64,000 nt of DNA from JASGMR01 sp963664675 (GTDB taxonomy: Bacteria > Thermotogota > Thermotogae > Petrotogales > Kosmotogaceae). The position numbers and the translations under genes are program-made. Under the pieces are notes generated by a model. The model saw only the letters and a program-made list of their open reading frames with translations. It was not told the DNA's origin and did no database searches. This document shows, piece by piece, positions 54,632-62,910 of the stretch. The stretch covers positions 372,001 to 436,000 of the forward strand of contig CAXXLB010000014.1 of the NCBI GenBank assembly GCA_963664675.2. The letters are read 5' to 3'. The stretch's first letter is position 1; every line of letters begins with the position of its first letter.

Positions 54632-56275
54632 ATGGCAAAGGAAATTAGATTCGGAGAAGATTCAAGAAGAGCTCTCGAAAGAGGAGTAAATGCAGTCGCT
54701 GATGCTGTTAAATTGACCCTGGGACCGAAGGGAAGAAATGTTGTTTTAGAAAAAAGCTGGGGATCTCCAACAATAACAAATGATGGTGTTTCAATAGCGA
54801 AGGAAATAGAACTTGAAGATAAATTTGAAAATTTAGGTGCACAACTCGTTAAGGAAGTTGCATCGAAGACAAATGACATTGCCGGAGACGGTACAACAAC
54901 AGCGACAGTATTGGCGCAGGCCATGATCAGAGAAGGACTGAAGAATGTTGCCGCAGGTGCAAACCCGATGCTCGTTAAAAAGGGAATTAAAGCTGCAACT
55001 GACAAAGCGGTCGAAGAAATCAGATCGATGTCTAAGAAAATTTCTTCAAGAGAAGATATCGCATCTGTAGCAGCGATTTCCGCAAATGATGCTGAAACAG
55101 GTGAATTGATAGCAGACGCGATGGAAAAAGTTGGCGAAGATGGAGTAATCACGGTTGAAGATTCAAAATCGATGGAAACTTTTGTTGATTTTGTAGAAGG
55201 AATGCAGTTTGACAGAGGATATATTTCACCTTATTTTGTTTCGGATCCCGAAAAAATGGAATCCGCAATAAAAGATCCTTACATTTTGATAACAGACAAA
55301 AAAATCACCGCAGTAAAACCAATAGTTGGAATATTAGAAAAGGTTGCTCAGGCTGGAAAACCATTAGTTTTGATAGCTGAAGATGTTGAAGGTGAAGGTT
55401 TATCAACATTAGTTCTGAATAAAATCAGAGGTACATTGGAATCGATGGCAATCAAGGCACCGGGATTCGGCGACAGAAGAAAAGCTATGCTGGAAGATAT
55501 AGCCGTTCTCACAGGTGGAAAGGTTATTACTGAAGATTTAGGTTTGACACTGGAAAATGTCAATATCGAAGATCTTGGAACTGCTGCAATGATTAAGGTA
55601 GATAAAGACAATACAATAATCGTTGATGGTAAAGGTGATCCTGAAGCTATTAAAAAGAGAATCGGACAGATCAAGGCTCAGGTTGAACAGACTACATCGG
55701 ATTATGAAAAGGAAACATTACAGGAAAGACTGGCGAAGTTATCCGGTGGAGTAGCTGTTATAAAAGTAGGAGCTGCAACAGAAACCGAATTGAAAGAAAA
55801 GAAACACAGAATAGAAGATGCTTTGAGTGCAACCAGAGCAGCTGTTGAAGAAGGAATAGTCGCAGGCGGCGGAGTAGTTTTAGCTAGAGCAAAGAAAGTA
55901 TTACCGGCTGTTTATGATGCTGAAGAAGATGGAGATATAAAATTAGGTATTAAAATCGTTATGGATTCTCTGGATATACCTATGAAATTAATCGCAACAA
56001 ACGCAGGATTAGAAGGTGCAGTTATCGTTGATAAAGTATTGGCTAAAGATGATTCAACATACGGATATGACGCATTGAGAAATAAATTTGCCAACATGTT
56101 TGAAGTTGGGATTATTGATCCTGTAAAGGTTACAAGGAGCGCTTTGCAGAACGCAGCTTCAATTGCCGGTATTTTACTGACAACTGAAGCGGCAGTTGTA
56201 GAAAAACCTGAAGATAAGCCTGAACCACAGATGCCTGCCGGTGGCGGCATGGGTGGAATGGGCGGAATGTATTAA
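54632..56275 (+). CDS. groEL: Chaperonin GroEL
   Basis: A 547-residue group I chaperonin that folds proteins in an ATP-driven double ring. Marks are LGPKGRNVVLEKSWGSPTI, the ATP-site GDGTTTATVLAQA, DNTIIVDG, ALSATRAAVEEGIVAGGG and the C-terminal tail GGGMGGMGGMY. It ends the groES-groEL operon, with a strong terminator 26 bases later. Confidence 0.98.
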   Translation: MAKEIRFGEDSRRALERGVNAVADAVKLTLGPKGRNVVLEKSWGSPTITNDGVSIAKEIELEDKFENLGAQLVKEVASKTNDIAGDGTTTATVLAQAMIREGLKNVAAGANPMLVKKGIKAATDKAVEEIRSMSKKISSREDIASVAAISANDAETGELIADAMEKVGEDGVITVEDSKSMETFVDFVEGMQFDRGYISPYFVSDPEKMESAIKDPYILITDKKITAVKPIVGILEKVAQAGKPLVLIAEDVEGEGLSTLVLNKIRGTLESMAIKAPGFGDRRKAMLEDIAVLTGGKVITEDLGLTLENVNIEDLGTAAMIKVDKDNTIIVDGKGDPEAIKKRIGQIKAQVEQTTSDYEKETLQERLAKLSGGVAVIKVGAATETELKEKKHRIEDALSATRAAVEEGIVAGGGVVLARAKKVLPAVYDAEEDGDIKLGIKIVMDSLDIPMKLIATNAGLEGAVIVDKVLAKDDSTYGYDALRNKFANMFEVGIIDPVKVTRSALQNAASIAGILLTTEAAVVEKPEDKPEPQMPAGGGMGGMGGMY

Positions 56276-56301
56276 TAAAATCCGTTAGATAGATAACCGG
56301 A

Positions 56302-56337
56302 ATGACCCCTTTTGAATAGGGGTCATTTTTATTTTTT
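56302..56337 (+). terminator. Rho-independent terminator after groEL
   Basis: The stem ATGACCCCT / AGGGGTCAT with a short TTTGAAT loop runs into TTTTATTTTTTAT. Confidence 0.9.
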
Positions 56338-56812
56338 ATATCATTTCATTTATATGTTTACCTGGTTCTCAATTTTTGTGTTATTTTATGATGGCTTTTG
56401 ATGTTTCTTTTTTTCTAAGTAAATAGAATCTTTCAGTTTTTCAGTTCTGCCATTTAATATTTGTAAATATATTTAACGCATTCATTGAATTCTGGACCCT
56501 TTGGTCGTATGGGATTCTTGTTGCAAACTGTTGATTTTTCATTAAGAAACATAAAGAATGATGAGATTGAAGTTTATGCGACAATTTAAGTTCTGCAATG
56601 AATAACTGCTTATTTTATAAAATTGAATGCATTTAATATAATGTTTTTTAGTATTAGCCACACTCGTTCTTCAGGACATGAAACCTGTTAAATCAAACGT
56701 AATAGTGAAGTTGCCTGTGAAAGCAAATGAATAACAATGTTAAATCTTCAGTTAATATTATTAAAAATTATTACGTGTTTAGTTTTATTTAAAGAATATT
56801 TTAATATTAAAT
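56338..56812. other. Intergenic region without recognised gene
   Basis: About 470 A/T-rich bases. No tRNA, no transposase fragment and no frame with family resemblance were found. It may contain a decayed gene, but nothing supports one. Confidence 0.4.
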
Positions 56813-56841
56813 TTGATTAGTTGAAATAATTGTGATATAAT
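56813..56841 (+). promoter_or_regulatory. Sigma-A-type promoter of the exported thioredoxin-fold gene
   Basis: TTGATT at 56813-56818 and TATAAT at 56836-56841 are 17 bases apart. Transcription would start near 56848, giving a leader of about 170 bases before the gene at 57021. A small open frame lies in that leader. Confidence 0.7.
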
Positions 56842-56868
56842 AAATTATATATAACTAATTTTTGTACA

Positions 56869-57000
56869 ATGAAAATATACGCGAAAAATATGTTGACGAT
56901 AGTAATAATAATTTTTTTGGTTATCGTTTCTTCATTTTTTTGTAGTAAGTTTCAGATAAGTATGTTATCCAGGTTGAAAAAACATATCAGTGTTTTTTAA
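56869..57000 (+). CDS. Possible 43-residue hydrophobic leader peptide
   Basis: ATG 56869 opens a 43-codon frame with a central hydrophobic stretch (NMLTIVIIIFLVIVSSFF) followed by CSK. A lipobox is not convincing. It starts about 20 bases after the presumed transcription start and ends 20 bases before the next gene. No ribosome binding site is apparent, so it may not be translated. Confidence 0.3.
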   Translation: MKIYAKNMLTIVIIIFLVIVSSFFCSKFQISMLSRLKKHISVF

Positions 57001-57020
57001 TCACAAGGAGGGGGGGTTAA

Positions 57021-58247
57021 ATGAAATTATTCAAGAGTTTCGCAATAGTACTTTTTTTACTGGTTCCGTTTATCATATTTGGAACGTTTATAAACGGTTA
57101 TTTGCCAGTGACAATAGATTGGAGCACAGGATCATATGTCGAAACCGTTAAACTCAGTGAGGGAACGGCCAATGGATTCCTAACCGGAACCCTTCAGATT
57201 GCTGACAGTACCATTCCGGTGAGATTTGCAGGGGGGATAGATCCTGTTTTAATAGTTGATTCAGATGGTGACGGAGTTTTTGAAGATGAGGGACCGGCAG
57301 AATTATATCTCAGAGAAACGAGCGGTGAATGGGATACGAGATTCTGGAAACAAAAAGTAAAGGTTTCATATGTTGAAAACGGAAGAGAAACAAAAAAAGA
57401 AATTCTCTTGAGATTTATAGCAACAAAGATCGGTTTATATGGGGATTACAGTCTGGAATACTGGATTTCGAGCCATCAGGAGGGTGTTTTATATTACAAT
57501 GACACCGAATATAAAATAATACTGTTCACTTCCGGGAGCGATGGAAACTACAGTGTATTATCTGATGTTCACTTCGGAATTGACAGAAACCTTGATGGGA
57601 AGATAGAATTGACCGTATTGTCTCCGGAAATCTATTCAGCAGAGGATGTGGTCAGTTTTGGCGGGACTAATTTTAAAATAAATGATATATCCCGGAGTGG
57701 TGATTTAATATCCCTGAATCCAGTGAAAGAAGAAGCAACGTATAAACCCTTTTTGACCGTTGGGAACAAAGCCCCCGAGGTAGAAGCAGAGGATATGTCG
57801 GGGAATTCTGTTAAAATACCGGGGAATATTATTACCATTCTGATATTAAGTCCGGATTTACCCGATGGCACAGATGAATCTGGTTATGATGGTGATTCGT
57901 ACTATACAGGTAATGCCAGACTTAAAGAAATTCTTTCCCTTCCCGAAAACTGGAGTGCTTTTAATTCAAAATCCACCAGAATAATATGGTTGTTGAGTGG
58001 TGATGGATGTTCGGGAGCCTGTTCTGAAGAAATGAAAAATGTAAATGTGGTACAAAATGAAGATATGCTGAAAATATATGGTTATAAAAACGCTGAAAGA
58101 GTATTTGTTATAGATTCTTCTGGTGTCATCAGAGCGACGGATGAATATTGGGTCGTTAAAAAATCCATGCTCACAGATCATCAGCAAGGAGGACAACTGA
58201 TGATGAGTACAGCCGATATAAAAAAAATACTGTTGGATTTATATTAA
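57021..58247 (+). CDS. Exported protein with thioredoxin-like domain and Asp-rich loops
   Basis: A 408-residue protein with an N-terminal signal peptide (LFKSFAIVLFLLVPFIIFG). The middle region has calcium-type loops, DSDGDGVFEDEG near residue 76 and DRNLDGKIEL near residue 190. The last ~160 residues look like an AhpC/TlpA-type thioredoxin fold: VGNKAPEVEAEDMSGNSVKI, then a strand ITILILSPD, ending with RVFVIDSSGVIRATDEYW. The usual active-site CxxC after the first strand is missing; instead a CSGAC pair appears later, near residue 330. GGAGGGGGG precedes ATG 57021. An extracytoplasmic redox or binding role is inferred. Confidence 0.7.
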   Translation: MKLFKSFAIVLFLLVPFIIFGTFINGYLPVTIDWSTGSYVETVKLSEGTANGFLTGTLQIADSTIPVRFAGGIDPVLIVDSDGDGVFEDEGPAELYLRETSGEWDTRFWKQKVKVSYVENGRETKKEILLRFIATKIGLYGDYSLEYWISSHQEGVLYYNDTEYKIILFTSGSDGNYSVLSDVHFGIDRNLDGKIELTVLSPEIYSAEDVVSFGGTNFKINDISRSGDLISLNPVKEEATYKPFLTVGNKAPEVEAEDMSGNSVKIPGNIITILILSPDLPDGTDESGYDGDSYYTGNARLKEILSLPENWSAFNSKSTRIIWLLSGDGCSGACSEEMKNVNVVQNEDMLKIYGYKNAERVFVIDSSGVIRATDEYWVVKKSMLTDHQQGGQLMMSTADIKKILLDLY

Positions 58248-58728
58248 CAGGCTAAAATATATCTCCTGAAAATTAATTTTTAATATAGGATGAAGGCCGT
58301 GAGAAAGATTACTTCTCACGGCCTTTGTCATGAAAAAGATGGGTATAAATTGAGGTGCGATAGATAGTTAATGGTACAGGGTCAAGGATAAAGGGTGTAA
58401 AGGGTGAATTTAGGGGTGAGGGTGCAGGGTCTAGGGTACAGAAGGAACATCATACATAAAAACCCCCTAAAGGAGTGGGAATAAAATCGAAAACAAATAG
58501 ATATCAAAAATCTAATCCTTATACAACTGCTTTGCTATTGCTTTTCAATTGTTCGTCCATTGTTCGCCGTTTTTATGGCTGCTTTCCAAGTACCGGACAA
58601 CTATACACCAAGCACTGTCTTTCAGGCATAGTTGAAAACTGATAGTAAAAGTGTGGTCATCGTAGTCGAAGAATCCTTCTTTTCCAGGATTAGAGCAAAT
58701 TATATTTTTTCTGGGGTATAATAAAACT
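58248..58728. repeat. Repeat-rich intergenic region with hairpin and G-run tract
   Basis: A long stem AAGGCCGTGAGAA / TTCTCACGGCCTT at 58293-58325 is probably the terminator of the preceding gene, although no T-run follows. Next comes a tract (about 58377-58442) with ten or so GGG runs in AGGGT-like words, such as CAGGGTC, AAAGGGTG, GAGGGTG and CTAGGGTA. Then comes an array of 11-bp units at 58524-58567. No coding frame is supported. Confidence 0.65.
58524..58567 (-). repeat. Second array of the 11-bp degenerate repeat (4 units)
   Basis: Four contiguous units, CAACTGCTTTG, CTATTGCTTTT, CAATTGTTCGT and CCATTGTTCGC, are the reverse complement of the unit at 9264-9351. Read on the minus strand they become AACAATGGACG, AACAATTGAAA, AGCAATAGCAA and AGCAGTTGTAT, fitting ARCRRTTGRNA. 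Confidence 0.6.
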
Positions 58729-59523
58729 ATGAATTTTATCGTTTCCGCACTTTATTTTGAGGCCAGGGATATTATTTGTTCTTTTAAACTCAAAAAGATC
58801 AGGAATTTCAAAAAATATCAGATTTTCAGAAACGACCATACCGTTTTGATTTTATCCGGTGTCGGTGTCTGGAACGCAATTTTTGCGACGGCGTATTTGT
58901 TGAGTAATTACAATGAAAGTAAAGATGACAGGCTCTACAATATAGGATCGTGTGGAAGTGTAAATCCGGGAATTGATCTGAAGAAGATTTTTATACCCAA
59001 TAAAATTATTTATAAAGGAAAGAATTTTTATCCGGATATATTGGAAAGACACCCCTTTGAGGAAGGGATTTTGAACACTCTGGATTTGAAAGAAAAAGAG
59101 ATAGATACCGGGGTAGATATCGTGGATAACGAGGCTGCGGGCGTATTTTTTTCTGCCGAAAAATTTCTTTATCTGAACAATATCACCTTCATTAAAATAG
59201 TTACAGATGATTTTTTTAAAAAGCTTCCTGAAAAAAGAGTCATATTGAAAGCATATGAGGAAAGTGTGAGAGACGTAATAGAATATCTTTCAGAAAGAAT
59301 GAAAAAAAAGAAAGAAGAAAATAAGGTGGAAATTAATCATGTTACGGACGACTTGAGAGACAATCTGAAATTATCGGAAACTATGTTTGAAAAGTTGAAG
59401 AAACTCATCAGATATTCTGAGTTGACCGGTATAAAAATCGATGATTATCTCAAAATCAGAGTGAAGGATAAAAGAGAGGGTAAAAAAATCATAAAGGAGA
59501 TTGAAAATAGGCTTATTGAATAA
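58729..59523 (+). CDS. Nucleoside phosphorylase/MTAN-like protein with C-terminal extension
   Basis: The first ~185 residues resemble the purine nucleosidase/phosphorylase fold (MTAN-like): IVSALYFEARDII with an early glutamate, LSGVGVWNAIFATAYLL, YNIGSCGSVNPGIDLKKIFI, VDNEAAGVFFSAEKF with the substrate glutamate, and KIVTDDF with the catalytic aspartate. The last ~75 residues are a charged helical extension (KKKKEENKVEIN..., ending IIKEIENRLIE) not found in MTAN. It overlaps the start of a spore-photoproduct-lyase-like gene. A role in clearing 5'-deoxyadenosine or a damaged nucleoside is conceivable but unproven. Confidence 0.72.
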   Translation: MNFIVSALYFEARDIICSFKLKKIRNFKKYQIFRNDHTVLILSGVGVWNAIFATAYLLSNYNESKDDRLYNIGSCGSVNPGIDLKKIFIPNKIIYKGKNFYPDILERHPFEEGILNTLDLKEKEIDTGVDIVDNEAAGVFFSAEKFLYLNNITFIKIVTDDFFKKLPEKRVILKAYEESVRDVIEYLSERMKKKKEENKVEINHVTDDLRDNLKLSETMFEKLKKLIRYSELTGIKIDDYLKIRVKDKREGKKIIKEIENRLIE

Positions 59524-60511
59524 GTTTTCTCATATTTATGTGGAAGAGAAGATAAGATTTCATGAAAATACGATAAAAATACTTGAAAAATTCAGGAGCT
59601 CAAAAATTGTAGAAATAAAGAATTATAAAGAGGTATTCAATCGGGCTTCTCAGAATTATTCGATTCAATCGAAGGTTCAAAACCTTATAATCGCGGAAAA
59701 AAGAGAGAATTTTATATACGAAGGTTCTAAGCTGTGCAATAACTATGAATACGAAAATTTTTTTTATGTTGTGAGCTTGATGAATTGTATTTATAAATGT
59801 GAGTATTGTTTTCTGTCGGGTATGTACCCGTCACCTAATATCGTTGTTTTTGTGAACTTAGAAGATTATGTTGAAGAAGTGAAAAAGATATCTCAAAGTA
59901 ATAAATCTGTTTTTTTATCGCTTTCTTATGAATCGGATATTGTGGCTTTTGAGAATATATTTGATGGAACTTCTTATTTGATTGGTGAAATGAGCAAAAT
60001 AGAAAATTTACTCTGTGAAGTGAGAACTAAAAGCAATTCAGTTCACTCATTGAAATTTAAAGGGGTGCCGGAAAATGTAATATTTTCCTGGACCCTTTCT
60101 CCGGATGAAATTTCAGGAAAATATGAGAAATTCGCTCCGAATTTGAAGGAAAGAATCAGAGATATAAATTTCTGTCTTCAAAGAGATCTAAGAGTGAGAA
60201 TATGTATTGATCCTGTTATATATATCAGAGATTATGAAAGGATATATAAAGATTTCATAGAAATATTGAGAGAGGAAATTGTACTGGTGGATAAAATTGA
60301 AGATTTCAGTCTGGGGACGTTTCGTATCCCGAATAATTATCTGAAAAAAATCAGAAAAATTTATCCGAATTCTGAACTCATAAATTTTCCGTTTCTCAAT
60401 GTGGGTGGATATTCACAATATCATTTGGAAATAAAGAAGAAACTTATAAAAACAGTTAGAGATGAACTGCTGAGATTTTTGCCCGGGCAAAAAATAAAAA
60501 TTTACGGATAG
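59501..60511 (+). CDS. Spore photoproduct lyase-like radical SAM protein
   Basis: A 336-residue radical SAM protein of the SPL type. The cluster motif is SLMNCIYKCEYCFLSGMYPS (CxxxCxxC, residues about 85-104). NIVVFVNLEDYVEEV, LSYESDIVAFEN, EVRTKSNSVHSL and FSWTLSPDEIS follow SplB order. In spore formers SplB repairs UV-induced thymine dimers. This organism shows no sporulation genes here, so a different DNA or nucleotide lesion is possible. The start may be TTG 59501, abutting AAGGAGA, or TTG 59516. Either way it overlaps the nucleosidase gene. Confidence 0.82.
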   Translation: MKIGLLNKFSHIYVEEKIRFHENTIKILEKFRSSKIVEIKNYKEVFNRASQNYSIQSKVQNLIIAEKRENFIYEGSKLCNNYEYENFFYVVSLMNCIYKCEYCFLSGMYPSPNIVVFVNLEDYVEEVKKISQSNKSVFLSLSYESDIVAFENIFDGTSYLIGEMSKIENLLCEVRTKSNSVHSLKFKGVPENVIFSWTLSPDEISGKYEKFAPNLKERIRDINFCLQRDLRVRICIDPVIYIRDYERIYKDFIEILREEIVLVDKIEDFSLGTFRIPNNYLKKIRKIYPNSELINFPFLNVGGYSQYHLEIKKKLIKTVRDELLRFLPGQKIKIYG

Positions 60512-60520
60512 GAGGAAAAA

Positions 60521-61753
60521 TTGATAATATTATATTTAGGAATAATAACCACGGTATTTATTTTTGAATTTTATTTGAAATTTATTAATTACAGATTTAT
60601 TAAAACGGGAAGCAGCAAGGTACAGGAATCTTTCCAGGGGGAATTATCCGAGGAAGAGATTGAAAAATCCAGAAAATATACTTCCGAGAAGAACAGACTC
60701 GATCTTTTTTCCGAAACTGTGAATTTTATTTTTATGCTGTTTTTAATTCTGATCGGATTCAGAGTTATAGAATTTATTTCAAAGGGTTTTTCGAATAATT
60801 ATATTTTAAATGGCCTGTTATTTTTCGCCCTTTTTGGATTTTTATCCTATTTCATTTCTCTGCCCTTTACGCTGTACTCATCTTTTAATATTGAAGAAAG
60901 ATATGGTTTCAATAAAAAAACTCCAAAACTTTTTCTGGCCGATACCGCCAAATCATTTATTCTAACAATTCTTCTCGGGGGGTTGCTGTTAAGTGGAGTT
61001 TTATACCTCGTGTACGACGTTGAGAATTGGTGGATTTACTTCATTTTTGGTATCGTTGCGCTGCAATTTATCATTCAGATAATATATCCGAAATTTATTA
61101 TGCCTCTCTTCAATAAATTCTCTCCGATTGAAGATCAGGAACTGCTGGATAAGATTAAAATGCTTTCCGAAAAAAGTGGTTACAATGTGAAAAAGATTTT
61201 TGTAATGGATGCTTCAAAAAGATCAAAGCATTCAAATGCTTTCATTACCGGACTGGGTAAAAATAAGAGAATAGTTCTTTTCGATACGCTCCTGGAAGAG
61301 ATGACGAACGATGAGATAGTTGCAGTTTTTGCACATGAAATAGGACATTTTAAGAAGAAGCATTTTCTGAAAAATTTCTTTATTTCGCTTTCTTTCATGG
61401 TTTGTTTTGTATTACTCATATACTATTTTATACAATCCAGTTTTTTGTACAATACATTTGATATTTCTGAAAAATATACGGTTTTGGTTTATTCTGTTAT
61501 TTTAATAAGTTCGCTTTTTTCATTCATGAATTTTTTACTTTCTTATTTAAGCAGAAAATTTGAATTTGAAGCGGACAAATATGCAGTTGAGGTGAGTGAT
61601 AAAAAAGCTTTCATAGATGCTTTAAAAAAACTTGGAAAGCAGAATTTGAGTGTGTTAGAGCCTCATCCACTTTATAAGAAATTTTATTACAGTCACCCCA
61701 CTATCTCTGAACGCGAAAAAGAAATTAATAATAATGACCAAATAAAAAAATGA
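60521..61753 (+). CDS. M48-family membrane metalloprotease (Ste24-like)
   Basis: A 410-residue membrane zinc protease like the CAAX prenyl protease Ste24. It has an N-terminal helix, several further membrane helices, the N-terminal M48 part (IEERYGFNKKTPKLFLAD), and the zinc motif VAVFAHEIGHFKKKHFLKNF (HExxH near residue 270). The third ligand is in SRKFEFEADKYAVEVS. It begins at TTG 60521 after GGAGG, nine bases after the SPL-like gene. It probably degrades or processes membrane proteins. No terminator is evident before tRNA-Pro. Confidence 0.9.
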   Translation: MIILYLGIITTVFIFEFYLKFINYRFIKTGSSKVQESFQGELSEEEIEKSRKYTSEKNRLDLFSETVNFIFMLFLILIGFRVIEFISKGFSNNYILNGLLFFALFGFLSYFISLPFTLYSSFNIEERYGFNKKTPKLFLADTAKSFILTILLGGLLLSGVLYLVYDVENWWIYFIFGIVALQFIIQIIYPKFIMPLFNKFSPIEDQELLDKIKMLSEKSGYNVKKIFVMDASKRSKHSNAFITGLGKNKRIVLFDTLLEEMTNDEIVAVFAHEIGHFKKKHFLKNFFISLSFMVCFVLLIYYFIQSSFLYNTFDISEKYTVLVYSVILISSLFSFMNFLLSYLSRKFEFEADKYAVEVSDKKAFIDALKKLGKQNLSVLEPHPLYKKFYYSHPTISEREKEINNNDQIKK

Positions 61754-61799
61754 TAAAATAACCAAAAATTTTTAAAAAATTATGATAGAATTTCTATGA

Positions 61800-61875
61800 C
61801 AGGGAGTAGTTCAGTTGGTAGAACGCTGGTTTCGGGAATCAGAGGTCCGGGGTTCAAGTCCCCGCTTCCTGACCA
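61800..61875 (+). tRNA. tRNA-Pro (anticodon CGG)
   Basis: Acceptor CAGGGAG pairs with CTTCCTG, with one G-U pair and C1-G72, as bacterial tRNA-Pro has. The D-arm is GTTC/GAAC. The anticodon stem CTGGT/ATCAG encloses TTCGGGA, giving CGG. The T-arm is CGGGG-TTCAAGT-CCCCG, the discriminator is A, and CCA is encoded. Confidence 0.95.
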
Positions 61876-61908
61876 GAAAAAATAGATTCATTTTAAGGAG
61901 TTTTATCA

Positions 61909-62904
61909 ATGTATAGATTTTTATTCTCCCTTTTTTTGGTGTTTTTCTTTGTTATTCCGCTGGAGGAAAGTAAATCGATGGATACATTCAATATCAATAT
62001 GGATGATGGAATTCATGAGACCTATGAAATAAATAAAGTTTTTGTTTCCGCTCCGGCAAGGTTTCCTGATTCCAACAGCCTTCATGCAGGGATATACAAT
62101 CTTGAATGCCATGGATTGGAAGTTGTTGTGGGAGATAGTTGTATAAGAACCCTTTCGTATGAGGAGAAGGCACAGGAACTGAACAGAGCTTTTGCAGATG
62201 ATTCAATTGATGCTATCCTTTGCGCCAGAGGCGGACATGGTTCTATGAATCTTCTTGATTATCTCGATTACGAACTGATATCCGAAAATCCAAAACCGAT
62301 TGTGGGATATAGCGATATAACCGCATTACTCCTGGGAATAAACGCCATCGCCGGAATACCTACATATCATGGTCCAATGGTTGTGGTTGAGATGATGTAC
62401 GATGGAAATAATTCTCTGGAAAATTTACTTGAAGTTTTGAGAGGGGAGCATGAAATAAAATTTGATTATTCCTTTAAAACCATTGTTCCCGGTGAAATGA
62501 TAGGAAAGTTGATAGTGGGAAATTTATCTCTTTTTGAAACTCTTCAGGATACCAAATATATGCCTTCTCTGGAGAACTGCATTTTGATTCTCGAAGATAC
62601 GGATGAATCCAGGGAATCGATCGAAAGAATGATCTGGAACATTCAGCATCTCGACGATTTTCAGAGTTTAAGAGGAATAATTTTTGCCGGATTTACCGAT
62701 CTGGAAAATGGAACGGAAAGCGAAATCAACGAGTTAATATATGATCATTTCAAGAACTCAGATATGCCGGTTTATATAGGATTGCCCATTCACCACGGTA
62801 TATTTACAAAGATCACGTTGCCTGTTGGAAAATGGGCTTATATTAATATGGAAGAAGAATTGATAAAGATATTCGATGATGTTTTTGAGATAGATTACGA
62901 ATAA
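61909..62904 (+). CDS. LD-carboxypeptidase (S66 family), exported
   Basis: Removes the terminal D-alanine from peptidoglycan tetrapeptides during wall recycling. The 331-residue protein starts with a hydrophobic stretch (RFLFSLFLVFFFVIP), likely a signal or anchor. Family marks are FVSAPARFPDSNSLHAG, the SxN-like ARGGHGSMNLLDYLD and the nucleophile S135 in VGYSDITALLLG. The catalytic glutamate is in ILILEDTDESRESIERM and the histidine in GLPIHHGIF. GGAG precedes ATG 61909. It converges on nagB with six bases between. Confidence 0.9.
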   Translation: MYRFLFSLFLVFFFVIPLEESKSMDTFNINMDDGIHETYEINKVFVSAPARFPDSNSLHAGIYNLECHGLEVVVGDSCIRTLSYEEKAQELNRAFADDSIDAILCARGGHGSMNLLDYLDYELISENPKPIVGYSDITALLLGINAIAGIPTYHGPMVVVEMMYDGNNSLENLLEVLRGEHEIKFDYSFKTIVPGEMIGKLIVGNLSLFETLQDTKYMPSLENCILILEDTDESRESIERMIWNIQHLDDFQSLRGIIFAGFTDLENGTESEINELIYDHFKNSDMPVYIGLPIHHGIFTKITLPVGKWAYINMEEELIKIFDDVFEIDYE

Positions 62905-62910
62905 AATGTC

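Noticed and set aside
54454..55152. Minus-strand frame of 232 codons opposite groES-groEL
   Set aside because: Antisense of a highly conserved gene, with serine/alanine-rich low-complexity product and no ribosome site.
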